A stretch of 64,000 nucleotides of DNA from JBBQVS01 sp964657325 (GCA_964657325.1 CAZZVE010000011.1:3553-67552); one strand, 5' to 3'. Shown: positions 10,520-18,849, numbered from the stretch's first letter. Made by a program: numbers and translations. The notes: generated by a model from the sequence alone, not told the origin.

Positions 10520-10571
10520 CTGACAAGCGATAAAGGTTATTATATGAAATCATTTTATGGAGGAGCATGTC

Positions 10572-10877
10572 GTGCCAAAAATAACGTTTGTGCGTGAGAA
10601 TAAACAAGTACAAGTGCCAGAGGGCGATAGTGTACGCTATCCCGGTTTAGAGAACGATGTGTCTGTCTACTGTGGTTGGAAGAAACTTGCCAACTGTCAT
10701 GGAAATGGATTGTGTGGTTTTGATCGAGTGGCTGTTTCGCCTTCGGTGAACACAAACCCGCTCTCGTTCTCAGAAAAGTTCTGGTTGCGCGGCGATCTCA
10801 AGAAAAACCCGAACATGCGCCTCGCCTGTCAGGTACAAGTACTCGGCGACATCACTGTCGATACTCAATGCAAATAA
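10572..10877 (+). CDS. 2Fe-2S ferredoxin-like protein
   Basis: Small protein of about 101 residues with the beta-grasp ferredoxin pattern: an N-terminal ITFVRENKQVQV hairpin, a cysteine loop and a late cysteine in RLACQVQV. The GTG at 10572 is preferred over ATG 10557, because the GGAGGA at 10559-10564 lies inside the longer reading and 7 bp before the GTG. Cysteines are C34, C42, C48, C86 and C100. The usual C-x5-C-x2-C has Asp (D51) where the third cysteine should be. C34 or the Asp may therefore complete the cluster, or the cluster may be absent. It has its own promoter and a terminator hairpin, so it looks monocistronic. Its redox partner cannot be told from the neighbours. Confidence 0.75.
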   Translation: MPKITFVRENKQVQVPEGDSVRYPGLENDVSVYCGWKKLANCHGNGLCGFDRVAVSPSVNTNPLSFSEKFWLRGDLKKNPNMRLACQVQVLGDITVDTQCK

Positions 10878-10883
10878 GAAAAC

Positions 10884-10930
10884 ATACAAAATATGCGCTG
10901 TGTCCAGAGGACACAGCGCATATTTTGTAT
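10884..10930. terminator. Bidirectional terminator hairpin
   Basis: Perfect 22-bp arms 10884-10905 and 10909-10930 around a 3-nt loop, AT-rich at the base on both sides. It sits between the convergent ferredoxin (+) and zinc-ribbon (-) genes and can end transcription from both. Confidence 0.85.
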
Positions 10931-10935
10931 ACTCC

Positions 10936-11937
10936 TTAATTCCTTACGACGAAGTAGAGCGTTTGTGCCAGTTGATCGTTCCAGTAAAGTTCAACCTTGC
11001 CCTCAGCTTGTGATGCATAGCTCATTGCAGCCATACCCGTGACAGGCTGATTGGCCGCAAGGGCTTTTCCAGCTATTGTGCTATAAGGCAACTGCATATT
11101 ATTCATATACCACTTGATGGTAACAGTTCCTGCATGTAGCGGATGCACACTATAGGTAAGATAAAATATTTCGTTTGGTTTGAATATCTTATCCGTCTGT
11201 GCCGCAATCGTCGTATTTTTGACCAGATGTGATGTTGTCGTTGCGGATGTAATAACGCTATATGCTGCTGCACTTCCTATTACAACTCCATTTGGCGGGT
11301 CAGGCAATGAAGCAGCAGTTGAACGAATACTTGGTGGTGCAGAATTATTGCCTGTCAAGATACGACTCACCATGTCGAGTTTGCCACTCGCTTTAGCATA
11401 ATATCCTGCTCCACCACACAACATGAGCGAAACGATGAGAACACTCAGAAAACCACTGATAATACGGTAGCGAGGAATGATAGGGCGCGGCTTCGTATAC
11501 ATTGGAGGGACATACACAACTCCTTCTTCATGAGTAGGAGGTGTGATAACGATATCTTGAGCAGTAGGGGCTGACATGACTTGCATTGCGTTTGGCTGTG
11601 GCACCGATTGTAGTCCCATACCCCCTTGATAGGGAACAGGCAAAAACGAATTTTCTTGCTGTTGTAGCTGTGACCATTGTTGTTGTGGCTGGGCCTGCTG
11701 TGGAGCTTGTGACCATTGCTGAGGTTGAGATTGTTGAGGGGACTGGGACCATTGTCCCCAGGCGCTAGGAGTTGCGGTGCTACTCTGTTGTTGACTTGAA
11801 AGCAATCCTCCTCCATGGGATACGAGCATTTCCCAGTTAGCAGTTTGAGACGCAGCTTGTAGCGAAGAAGGTGCCCCACAATTGGTACAGGGAGCAGTGT
11901 TTTCCGCACGCACCATTTTACAATAAGCACAAATCAT
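10936..11937 (-). CDS. Zinc-ribbon / Gln-rich linker / single TM protein
   Basis: Unrecognised protein of 333 residues. It has an N-terminal zinc ribbon (CAYC at 3-6, CTNC at 17-20), a linker very rich in Gln, Ser and Pro with WSQ-type repeats (about 45-95), one membrane segment (about 158-180) and a ~145-residue C-terminal part predicted outside. That part ends in beta-like segments (GTVTIKWYMNN, GKVELYWNDQLAQTLYFVV). The order cytoplasmic zinc ribbon, disordered linker, TM, outside domain matches the two BACON proteins nearby, though no BACON repeat is visible. The function is unknown. Confidence 0.75.
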   Translation of the reverse strand: MICAYCKMVRAENTAPCTNCGAPSSLQAASQTANWEMLVSHGGGLLSSQQQSSTATPSAWGQWSQSPQQSQPQQWSQAPQQAQPQQQWSQLQQQENSFLPVPYQGGMGLQSVPQPNAMQVMSAPTAQDIVITPPTHEEGVVYVPPMYTKPRPIIPRYRIISGFLSVLIVSLMLCGGAGYYAKASGKLDMVSRILTGNNSAPPSIRSTAASLPDPPNGVVIGSAAAYSVITSATTTSHLVKNTTIAAQTDKIFKPNEIFYLTYSVHPLHAGTVTIKWYMNNMQLPYSTIAGKALAANQPVTGMAAMSYASQAEGKVELYWNDQLAQTLYFVVRN

Positions 11938-12119
11938 ATTTTTTCGGCCCTCATTTAAGCTATCCTGCTACTCATGCCCTTCAATGTATATTTCATACAT
12001 CCTTACACTAGCATCGACTACGCGGGGAATCAAGAAACCAGCCTTTGTATAGTGCAAAAGGGCTATATCTTTCTTATTTTCACTCGTATAAACAAACGTA
12101 CATCAACACGTTTCTTTAC

Positions 12120-12147
12120 GTAGGGACTCCGTTTACTGCGTCCCTAC
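12120..12147. repeat. Short GTAG-headed hairpin, family A-like
   Basis: GTAGGGAC and GTCCCTAC form an 8-bp stem around TCCGTTTACTGC. Both ends carry the GTAG/CTAC head. A related unit occurs at 37025. Confidence 0.65.
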
Positions 12148-12149
12148 TA

Positions 12150-12223
12150 GACCGTCAAAGTCAAAGGCAAGGGCACCCGCAAGGGGATGCCCTGGTTCGA
12201 GTGACACATTGAGTTTGACAGAC
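12150..12223. repeat. Palindromic repeat, family C, short form
   Basis: The outer termini GACCGTCAAA and TTTGACAGAC (mirror TTTGACGGTC with two changes) enclose the hairpin GGGCACCCGCAAGGGGATGC-CC. The longer copy at 23483-23628 has the same termini and the same hairpin but carries an extra inverted pair. This one looks like an internally deleted copy. Confidence 0.7.
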
Positions 12224-12322
12224 TACTACGAACAACTTTGTGAACCGTTATGCATAACTTGTCACACGTAAAGGGACGTGCTACCATACACGTGTCAAGG
12301 CGTTCTTGCTAGTAGAGAAAGT

Positions 12323-12559
12323 ATGACGATGGCAGAGTCATCGGAACAATGGTACAACCGACAGGCGGTAGAGCAACTCGCATTACATATTCCGTTTGAG
12401 CGTGATACCGCTACGAAATCGGAACAGATAGAGATGTTACGTGGGTTAGTGCTTCGTCATGGGCGAGCAATGGACCCACACGAGTTTGGCTTCGAGGCGC
12501 GCACAGAATTGATGCGTTTAGGCTTATGGAGTCGTATTGGACCTCAACATGAACAATAA
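12323..12559 (+). CDS. Small hypothetical protein
   Basis: Unrecognised 78-residue polar protein beginning MTMAESSEQWYN. An upstream ATG at 12278 is in frame, but 12323 lies closer to a weak GAG ribosome-binding site. It is mostly predicted helical, with no signal peptide or membrane segment. Its stop at 12557-12559 overlaps the start of the SDR fragment (ATG 12549) by 11 bp, so the two may once have been translationally coupled. The coding assignment rests on reading-frame length only. Confidence 0.45.
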   Translation: MTMAESSEQWYNRQAVEQLALHIPFERDTATKSEQIEMLRGLVLRHGRAMDPHEFGFEARTELMRLGLWSRIGPQHEQ

Positions 12560-12710
12560 CACCACAAAAACAATTGTGATTACTGGTTGCTCAAGTGGCT
12601 TTGGGCGGCTCACTGCTCTACAATTAGCACGCCAAGGCTGGCATGTCTTCGGGACTGTGCGTAAAGATGATGATAAAGAGCCTCTTCTCAACGAATTAAA
12701 TGAATCAATT
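12549..12710 (+). pseudogene. Truncated short-chain dehydrogenase/reductase (SDR) remnant
   Basis: The first ~50 residues of a classical SDR are visible: strand, then the glycine-rich nucleotide-binding motif TGCSSGFG, helix LTALQLARQGW and second strand HVFGTVR. After that the homology ends and the frame runs out at 12749 in a HicB-like reading. The catalytic Ser-Tyr-Lys part of an SDR (normally about 250 residues) is absent. It is thus a decayed gene start fused by deletion to the region that now encodes the HicB-like protein. Confidence 0.75.
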
Positions 12711-12912
12711 CCACTACTCAATGGTTATTCAATGGGACAGTCGAGATAACATCTTCGTTGTAAAAGTTCCTGAACTTCCGGGATGCGTTACACATGGAGA
12801 CACTTATGAGGAGGCTGTCAGACAAGGAGAAGATGCTATCGAAAGCTGGATTATGGCTGCAGTTGCGGATAATGAACCGTTGCCACAACCAAGAGATTAC
12901 GTGGCAGTATAA
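12700..12912 (+). CDS. HicB-like (type II antitoxin family) protein
   Basis: Seventy residues with the HicB fold: FHYSMVIQWDSRDNIFVV, KVPELPGCVTHGDTYEEA and a helix ending in PLPQP. HicB proteins normally neutralise the mRNA interferase HicA. No HicA-like gene (about 60 residues with a G-x-H-x-x-F-x-x-P motif) lies next to it, and the C-terminal DNA-binding helix of full-length HicB is missing. It may be an orphan HicB-type regulator. No good ribosome-binding site precedes ATG 12700. A second such orphan lies at 23148-23387. Confidence 0.75.
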   Translation: MNQFHYSMVIQWDSRDNIFVVKVPELPGCVTHGDTYEEAVRQGEDAIESWIMAAVADNEPLPQPRDYVAV

Positions 12913-12974
12913 CGTCTGTAAGACTTACGCAATAGCACTTGTCATTTTCTGTATACTCTACCAAATGCATTGAG

Positions 12975-13018
12975 AATAGAACATCTCAAGCCGTGCGAAA
13001 AGCTTGAGATGTTCTATT
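12975..13018. terminator. Bidirectional terminator hairpin
   Basis: Perfect 17-bp arms 12975-12991 and 13002-13018 followed by TATTTTAC. It lies between the convergent HicB-like (+) and HD-domain (-) genes. Confidence 0.8.
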
Positions 13019-13029
13019 ATTTTACATCA

Positions 13030-13608
13030 TTACAATTTCATAAATGTCAGAAAGTCATTCACTTTTTCTTGGCTTATCTTCACTCTCTCAGCATAGGCTA
13101 GAATAGTCTCTTTCTGTCGTACATACATCTGCTCAACTAGAGTCTTCTTTGTGGGATCAATACCGTGGAGTTGGGACTGGCTAATTTCATAGAGGAAACC
13201 TATTAAGTCCAAAAGCTTGAGTTCCTCCTGCACACTCTTATCCTCTTCAATTGAGAATGCATTGAGAATATCCGTCTGAATGGTTTCAATCGCTTCTCGC
13301 ACAGCAATTGTTTTGAAGAAGGGCAAGATATCGCCGATGACAGCTTCATGCATATCATGCATCAATGCTAACGTAACGAGCCGATCACGTTTTTCTGATG
13401 AGTAGGAGTGAAATTTGGACCAGTAGAGTACGAGAAAAGCTACCGCGAGCGTATGTTGACCAACATTCCATGAGCCAAAACCCGAAACACTATATGCTCT
13501 TGGGATATTGAAAATGTTCATCAGGAAATCAAGATTAGGTTCCTTCGAGACCTCTCCCAGCATACCTTGAGGCGTAAAAATGTTTTCGTACTCAATACGT
13601 TCTTCCAT
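13030..13608 (-). CDS. HD-domain phosphohydrolase (YfbR-like)
   Basis: A 192-residue protein of the HD superfamily of metal-dependent phosphohydrolases. Metal-ligand candidates are H52 (VGQHTL), the H84-D85 pair (LMHDMHEA) with E88, D93 (IGDI) and a later Asp in LLDLIGF. The spacing between H52 and HD and the motif HD-x2-E-x4-D are those of the YfbR/YGK1 5'-deoxynucleotidase branch, so a nucleotide-phosphatase role is likely but not proven. It is transcribed alone, convergent with the HicB-like gene. Confidence 0.75.
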   Translation of the reverse strand: MEERIEYENIFTPQGMLGEVSKEPNLDFLMNIFNIPRAYSVSGFGSWNVGQHTLAVAFLVLYWSKFHSYSSEKRDRLVTLALMHDMHEAVIGDILPFFKTIAVREAIETIQTDILNAFSIEEDKSVQEELKLLDLIGFLYEISQSQLHGIDPTKKTLVEQMYVRQKETILAYAERVKISQEKVNDFLTFMKL

Positions 13609-13771
13609 GCAAACATCTCTTTCTTTCTATGTGTATCAATACCCATTATATAATGTGCTATCATATAGAAGAAAGCACCAGCGTTGCCGCGCTACATTGT
13701 GCTGACAATCAGGAGCTAGAGAATGTCCATATCAATTTCTATCGTTTTTTCAACATGTCTAAAGGAGAGCA

Positions 13772-14683
13772 ATGATGCTTAAAGATACACTGCTGTATCT
13801 CGCACAGAACGAAAACCTACGCAACTTTGTTGTACATAATAAGGCTACACGCGGCGTCTCGCGTCGCTTTGTCGCGGGCGAAGCTCTTGACGAGGCCGTA
13901 CAAGCGACACAGGGCTTAAATAAGGGTGGCATACGGGCCGCGCTCGATTTGCTTGGCGAAAATGTCTCGGATGAGAAAGAAGCACGGTCCGCCGCACGTG
14001 ATTATATAGCAGCCCTCGATTGTATCAAGCAGTCAGGTATAGACGCGAATATCTCGATCAAATTGACCGCGTTAGGACTCGACATTTCACAGGACCTATG
14101 TGAACAAAATGTCCAGTCCATTCTCGAACACGCACAGGAGCAAGGCATATTCGTGTGTATCGACATGGAGGGTGCGGCCTATACAGAGCAGACGGTCGAT
14201 ATCGCGTTACGCATGCACAAACAATTTGAGCAAGTGGGGACCGTTATTCAATCGTACTTGCATCGAAGTAAGCAAGATATCGAGCAACTTATCGCCGAGG
14301 GCGTGCGGGTGCGTCTCGTCAAGGGCGCGTATAAAGAATCTGCGGACATCGCCTTTCAGCAGAAAAGCGAGGTTGACCAGAATTATATACAGCTCATGCT
14401 GATGCTGCTCGCACGCGGTAACTATCCTGCTATTGCCTCGCATGACGAGTCCATTCTTCATGCCGCGACAACCTTTGTGCGCGATCATGGTATCAGCAAA
14501 AAGGCATTCGAGTTCCAGATGCTCTACGGTATTCGGCGTGACCTGCAAGAAAAACTGGTGCAACAAGGCTACGACATGCGCGTCTACGTCCCCTACGGTT
14601 CGCAATGGTATCCCTACCTGATGCGCCGTATGGCGGAACGTCCCGCTAACCTTGTGTTCGTGATGAGCAACGCCTTACGGTAG
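13772..14683 (+). CDS. Proline dehydrogenase
   Basis: FAD-dependent proline dehydrogenase that oxidises proline to pyrroline-5-carboxylate. The 303-residue length fits the monofunctional PRODH of Gram-positive and Thermus type. Typical blocks are seen: NISIKLTALGLD (strand with substrate-side Lys), FVCIDMEGA, the LVKGAYKE motif, ASHDE and, near the end, the FQMLYGIRRDLQ and YVPYGSQWYPYLMRRMAERP signature. The start ATG 13772 follows AAAGGAG. No P5C dehydrogenase gene is adjacent. Arginase (36059) and the aminotransferase (37300) in this window belong to related amino-acid metabolism but are not linked to it. Confidence 0.93.
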   Translation: MMLKDTLLYLAQNENLRNFVVHNKATRGVSRRFVAGEALDEAVQATQGLNKGGIRAALDLLGENVSDEKEARSAARDYIAALDCIKQSGIDANISIKLTALGLDISQDLCEQNVQSILEHAQEQGIFVCIDMEGAAYTEQTVDIALRMHKQFEQVGTVIQSYLHRSKQDIEQLIAEGVRVRLVKGAYKESADIAFQQKSEVDQNYIQLMLMLLARGNYPAIASHDESILHAATTFVRDHGISKKAFEFQMLYGIRRDLQEKLVQQGYDMRVYVPYGSQWYPYLMRRMAERPANLVFVMSNALR

Positions 14684-14719
14684 GAATGTTTTGTGTTTAA
14701 GAATTACTAGGGAAGTTAC

Positions 14720-14819
14720 ACAACGGACGCCCACAAGGGGCTAACCCTACTATATAACGCTTTTGCGTGCGTAGCACGCCGTTATATAGTAGGGTTAGCC
14801 CCTTGTGGGCGTCCGTTGT
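14720..14819. repeat. Paired palindromic repeat, family B-related
   Basis: Perfect 40-bp arms 14720-14759 and 14780-14819 around a 20-bp spacer. As in family B, each arm holds a hairpin (GCCC, CTTGT, GGGC), and the GTAG head faces the spacer (TATAGTAGGGTTAGCCCC). The sequence otherwise differs from family B. Confidence 0.85.
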
Positions 14820-14905
14820 AGATAATTGCATTACGCATTTCCCTTCCCATGTCGTACAATGCTTAAAGCTAATTACGTGTACGAACACCTATGGAGGGAC
14901 AATCC

Positions 14906-17032
14906 ATGTCAGATATACAGTCACAGCACGCACATACAAACAATCTTATTCATGAGACTAGCCCGTATCTCTTGCAACATGCACACAATCCGGTGGATTG
15001 GTATGCATGGCATGACGAGGCATTACAGAGGGCGAAGCAAGAGGACAAGCCAATTCTGCTGAGCGTTGGCTATTCCGCGTGCCACTGGTGCCATGTGATG
15101 GAACGCGAATCGTTCGAGAACGAAGAGATCGCCACGTTAATGAACGAGAATTTTATCAATATCAAGGTTGATCGCGAGGAACGCCCCGATATCGACAGTA
15201 TCTATATGCAAGCAGTGCAGGCCATGACACGTCAAGGCGGCTGGCCCATGACCGTCTTTCTGATGCCTGATGGTCGCCCATTCTATGGTGGCACCTACTT
15301 TCCACCTGAAGACCGTCACTATGGACGTGAGACTATGCCCGGTTTCCCCAGCATTCTGCTCAGTATCGCCGCCGCTTATAAGCAGAGTCGTAAGGAGATT
15401 GAAGAGCAAGCCTCGCAACTTGCTGAATACCTGCAACAACGCAGCGACGCGCCTTTGCGAAGAGCAAGCTCAGCACTGCCCACAAACACGCCATTCTCGC
15501 TTGACCTATTCAGTCAAGCCAGCGATGCGTTAGCCGAAGAGTACGATGCCGAGCATGGTGGCTTCGGCACTGCCCCCAAGTTTCCTGGTACTATGTCGCT
15601 AGAATTGCTGTTACGTATTCATCAACACCGAAGCAAAGGCGAAATTACGAAGCCAGCGACAATCCCCGAACTCGAAATCGTTGAACAGTCGTTGAGAAGT
15701 ATGGCGAATGGGGGTATCTACGACCAATTAGGTGGCGGATTTCACCGTTACTCGACCGACAAAGAATGGCTTGTGCCGCACTTCGAGAAGATGTTGTACG
15801 ATAACGCGCTCCTGAGCCGTATCTACCTGCACACCTATCTTGTAACAGGTATCCCTTTCTATCGTCGTATCGTCGAGGAGACGCTGGACTACGTTGTGCG
15901 CGAAATGACCTCGCCCGAAGGTGGCTTTTACTCGACACAAGATGCCGATAGCGAGGGTGAAGAGGGCAAGTTCTTTGTATGGACACCAGCAGAAGTCGAG
16001 CAGGTGCTTTCGACAGAGGCCGCTGCGCTCTTTCTGCCCTACTATGATATCACGAAAAACGGCAACTTCGAGGGCAAGAATATTCTGCATGTCCAGCCAC
16101 ACATACGTGCTACCGACGAAGCACAGATAAGCGACGAAGCCCTGGAAGAGTCGCTAAAACAGAGTCGCGCCACACTCTTTAAAGTCCGTGAAACGCGTGT
16201 CAAGCCTGGACGCGACGAGAAGATATTGACCTCCTGGAATGGACTGATGTTGCGTAGTTTCGCCGAAGCGGGTCGCTATCTCGAACGTCTCGACTATATC
16301 GAGGTTGCCACGAAAAACGCTGACTTCTTGTTACGCGAATTGCGCAAAGATGGTCGTCTTCTCCGTACTTATAAAGATGGGCGAGCACACCTGAATGGCT
16401 TTTTAGAGGATTATGCTTTTCTTGCTGATGGTCTCCTTGCACTCTATGAGGCCACCTTTGAGCCGCGCTGGTTTGCAGAAGCGCGCAACTTGATGGACTC
16501 AGCCATTACGCTATTCGCCGACGAGCAAAACGGTGGCTTCTTCGATACGGGCAGCGATGCGGAAGTTCTAATCAGCCGCCCAAAAGACATTATGGATAAT
16601 GCGACACCGGCGGGGAACAGCGTTGCGATAGATGTCCTCTTACGGCTTGCGGCGTTTACGAGTGAGCAGTCCTATCGTAAGCGTGCCGACGACTACCTGC
16701 AACCACTCGCGGATGTCATGACGCAACATCCACAAGCCTTCGGACATGTGCTAGGTGCGCTCGATTTCGCGCTCTCGTCCAGCAAAGAAATCGCGATTAT
16801 CGGTCCCCTTGCAACCGACGACACGCTCGCCCTGCTAGAAGCAACCAATACGCATTACTCACCGAATAGCGTCCTGGCCTATTGTGTACCCGACGACACT
16901 CAGGCAATACAAACTGTTCCACTCTTAGCGGATCGTCCGCTAAAAAATGGCAATGCAACGGCCTACGTCTGTCAAAACTTCGTCTGTCAGGCACCCGTGA
17001 ATACCGCTGAGGAATTGTCGAAGCTGTTGTAA
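14906..17032 (+). CDS. Thioredoxin-domain protein of the YyaL/DUF255 family
   Basis: Protein of 708 residues with an N-terminal thioredoxin-like domain (SPYLLQHAHNPVDWYAW; active-site-like CHWC at residues 59-62; GGWPMTVFLMPDGRPFYGGT) and a C-terminal six-hairpin glycosidase-like (alpha/alpha) domain (NGLMLRSFAEAG, LEDYAFLADGLL). The family occurs from bacteria to man (SPATA20), but its reaction is not established. ATG 14906 is preferred over 14891, because the GGAGGG at 14893-14898 lies inside the longer reading and 7-8 bp before 14906. It appears monocistronic. Confidence 0.92.
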   Translation: MSDIQSQHAHTNNLIHETSPYLLQHAHNPVDWYAWHDEALQRAKQEDKPILLSVGYSACHWCHVMERESFENEEIATLMNENFINIKVDREERPDIDSIYMQAVQAMTRQGGWPMTVFLMPDGRPFYGGTYFPPEDRHYGRETMPGFPSILLSIAAAYKQSRKEIEEQASQLAEYLQQRSDAPLRRASSALPTNTPFSLDLFSQASDALAEEYDAEHGGFGTAPKFPGTMSLELLLRIHQHRSKGEITKPATIPELEIVEQSLRSMANGGIYDQLGGGFHRYSTDKEWLVPHFEKMLYDNALLSRIYLHTYLVTGIPFYRRIVEETLDYVVREMTSPEGGFYSTQDADSEGEEGKFFVWTPAEVEQVLSTEAAALFLPYYDITKNGNFEGKNILHVQPHIRATDEAQISDEALEESLKQSRATLFKVRETRVKPGRDEKILTSWNGLMLRSFAEAGRYLERLDYIEVATKNADFLLRELRKDGRLLRTYKDGRAHLNGFLEDYAFLADGLLALYEATFEPRWFAEARNLMDSAITLFADEQNGGFFDTGSDAEVLISRPKDIMDNATPAGNSVAIDVLLRLAAFTSEQSYRKRADDYLQPLADVMTQHPQAFGHVLGALDFALSSSKEIAIIGPLATDDTLALLEATNTHYSPNSVLAYCVPDDTQAIQTVPLLADRPLKNGNATAYVCQNFVCQAPVNTAEELSKLL

Positions 17033-17046
17033 AATGCCAGCGACCA

Positions 17047-17138
17047 CATGACAGGGGCAAGCCCTGTCACTACTATACCGCCTGTCGCTACGCGACGGAA
17101 ATCGTGTATAGTAGTGGACAGGACTTGCCCCTGTCATG
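17047..17138. repeat. Paired palindromic repeat, family B
   Basis: CATGACAGGGGCAAGCCCTG to the mirror copy ending CATG. It lies between the convergent genes at 14906 and 17167 and could serve as their terminator. Its spacer is the reverse complement of that at 7638-7660. Confidence 0.88.
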
Positions 17139-17166
17139 CATGTTTACCCCTATTTCGTCCAACAAT

Positions 17167-17478
17167 TTACAAATATTTCTGCTCGTCGCCGTAGATTAGC
17201 GTTGCGCCACCTGTAGCGAAGTTGCGCACATCGCGCCCTACAGCTTTGCCTTCGGGTGTGGACATCAGCGCATCGAACTCCTCGCGCGTGTCCGCGTACA
17301 TAGCAGCCATCTGATAATAGGGTGGCTGCTCGCCACGTGGTCCCACCGTAAACTTGGTCACACTTAAGCCTTTAAGCCCCTGAATCTTCTGCACCAGCGG
17401 TGTGTGGACCTCTGAATAATAGCGGTCAAACTCTTCGACATTCTCTGGATGCCCATAGAGGACGGTAAGTTGAAACAT
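17167..17478 (-). CDS. EthD-family small protein
   Basis: About 103 residues with the dimeric ferredoxin-like fold of the EthD family: a first strand FQLTVLYGHPEN, then FDRYYSEVHTPLVQKIQGL with the conserved His, and YYQMAAMYADTREEFDALM. EthD proteins are associated with ether and other oxidative degradation routes, and most members lack an assigned reaction. ATG 17478 is preferred to GTG 17502, because AGTGAG lies before it and the family starts near FQLTVLY. It is alone on this strand. Confidence 0.8.
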   Translation of the reverse strand: MFQLTVLYGHPENVEEFDRYYSEVHTPLVQKIQGLKGLSVTKFTVGPRGEQPPYYQMAAMYADTREEFDALMSTPEGKAVGRDVRNFATGGATLIYGDEQKYL

Positions 17479-17770
17479 TGTAGCATCACTCACTTTCTGC
17501 ACATAACGTAGGCACAGCCTTTGTGCTCCTACTCTCTAACCTGATAATATCACATACATGACAGAGCTAGCTTTTTAACTTTTCTGTCATAAAATCCACT
17601 ACTATAATCACTTATTCATATTTAATCTATATTTAATGTATAAAAACAAGAATTATTTAACATATATATAACCTTTTGTTAACCTAGCATGCGTACTATT
17701 AGTTAGTGAGGGTAAGTTTTATTACCTGTATTTCTCATGGAAGTATTCATGTGTGAAAAGAGGAAATATT

Positions 17771-18835
17771 ATGTCTACAATTCTCCGTAGGGGAGCGGTT
17801 GTATTTCTTACTGCACTGTGTGCGGTCGCTCTTGCGCTTGTTAGTTTGGGCGTTGGCTCAGTCGCGCAAGCACATACTGTTGTGGCAGCCAAATCGAGTG
17901 TTGTTGGTCTACCAGGCTATGATGTCTCGGTGTTTGCCAGAGGTACAAAAACGTTGTACAATCCCGACTCAGTTGAAGTTGATGGTAACTACATCTGGAT
18001 TGGCTACCAGAATGGTACAAACCCAACTGGCACAGATGGCAAAGTAAGCACTATTGTGCAATACACACGGACTGGACAAATTGTTCATACCTATAGTGTC
18101 CTTGGGCGTTGTGATGGATTACGCATTGATCCTAAAACCCATCTCGTGTGGGCTATGGAGAACGAAGATGCGAACCCACACATCGTCGTCATCAATTCAA
18201 TAACTGGTTCCAAAACCAACTATGTCTACCCAAAAACTGCTCATGGTGGTGGATATGATGACGCAGCCTTTATCAATAGCTCCGCTTTTATCTCCGCATC
18301 CAATCCAACCTTGAATAGTGCTGGTCTAAACACAGCTCCAGCCGTCCTTAAGGTGACACTAAGCAATGGGAAGGCAACAGTAACACCTGTTCTCTATGGA
18401 AACGCTACTGCTACCGATATTGTTACAAACCAGAAGGTCACACTGAACTTGACCGATCCCGACTCAGTATCAATCGATAGACAGGGCAACCTTGTTGTTG
18501 ACTCACAGGCAGACGCTGAACTGATTTTCATCCATAATCCGGGCACCTCCAAGCAGACGGTCTTCCGTTTATCCGTTGGAACACAGGTTGATGATACAAC
18601 CTGGATTCCTACGGTAAAGGGACGCTTAATCATTGTCGATAGCAAACAGAACACCATCTATACTGTCACCATCAACAAAACAGGTTTCACTCCTGGTACT
18701 GTTTATACTGAAGCCCCATCTGACTCTGGTGTAGCAGGCTTTGTCGGGCAACTTGACCCAACAACAGGTACAATCACTCCTGTTATTATCGGTCTCAACA
18801 GCCCAACCGGACTTGGTTTCATCTCAGGAAAATAA
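17771..18835 (+). CDS. Secreted beta-propeller protein
   Basis: About 354 residues with an N-terminal signal peptide (RRGAVVFLTALCAVALALVS, cleavage likely after AQA near residue 35), then a soluble domain rich in beta strands. Repeats of the type DPDSVSIDRQGNLVVDSQ and VEVDGNYIWIGYQNG suggest an NHL or SMP-30-like propeller, probably six-bladed. The GTG at 17753 is in frame, but the AGAGGA at 17759-17764 points to ATG 17771. The ligand or substrate is unknown. It is not closely similar to the YncE-like propellers at 27641-31804. The AT-rich 290 bp upstream presumably holds its promoter, but no consensus is clear. Confidence 0.75.
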   Translation: MSTILRRGAVVFLTALCAVALALVSLGVGSVAQAHTVVAAKSSVVGLPGYDVSVFARGTKTLYNPDSVEVDGNYIWIGYQNGTNPTGTDGKVSTIVQYTRTGQIVHTYSVLGRCDGLRIDPKTHLVWAMENEDANPHIVVINSITGSKTNYVYPKTAHGGGYDDAAFINSSAFISASNPTLNSAGLNTAPAVLKVTLSNGKATVTPVLYGNATATDIVTNQKVTLNLTDPDSVSIDRQGNLVVDSQADAELIFIHNPGTSKQTVFRLSVGTQVDDTTWIPTVKGRLIIVDSKQNTIYTVTINKTGFTPGTVYTEAPSDSGVAGFVGQLDPTTGTITPVIIGLNSPTGLGFISGK

Positions 18836-18849
18836 CGCATAACACCGAT

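Larger units (their letters stand above)
11938..12322. other. Intergenic region with two repeat elements
   Basis: About 385 bp without a convincing gene. It holds a small double-headed hairpin (12120-12147), a shortened family C palindrome (12150-12223) and a weak possible promoter at 12259-12287, TTGTCA - 17 bp - TACCAT, for the gene that starts at 12323. The left 170 bp is AT-rich and shows nothing recognisable. Confidence 0.5.

Noticed and set aside
11445..11930. 161-codon minus-strand ORF in the Gln-rich region
   Set aside because: Alternative frame of the zinc-ribbon protein; its length comes from the low-complexity repeat of the real gene.
12190..12206. GGTTCGAGT resembling a tRNA T-loop
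   Set aside because: It is part of the family C repeat and no cloverleaf can be built around it.
12700..12912. HicAB toxin-antitoxin module
   Set aside because: Only the HicB-like half is present here and at 23148; no HicA-like ORF was found beside either.
14826..15062. Short plus-strand ORF overlapping the YyaL-type gene start
   Set aside because: Out-of-frame overlap with a certain gene, no ribosome-binding site and no family resemblance.
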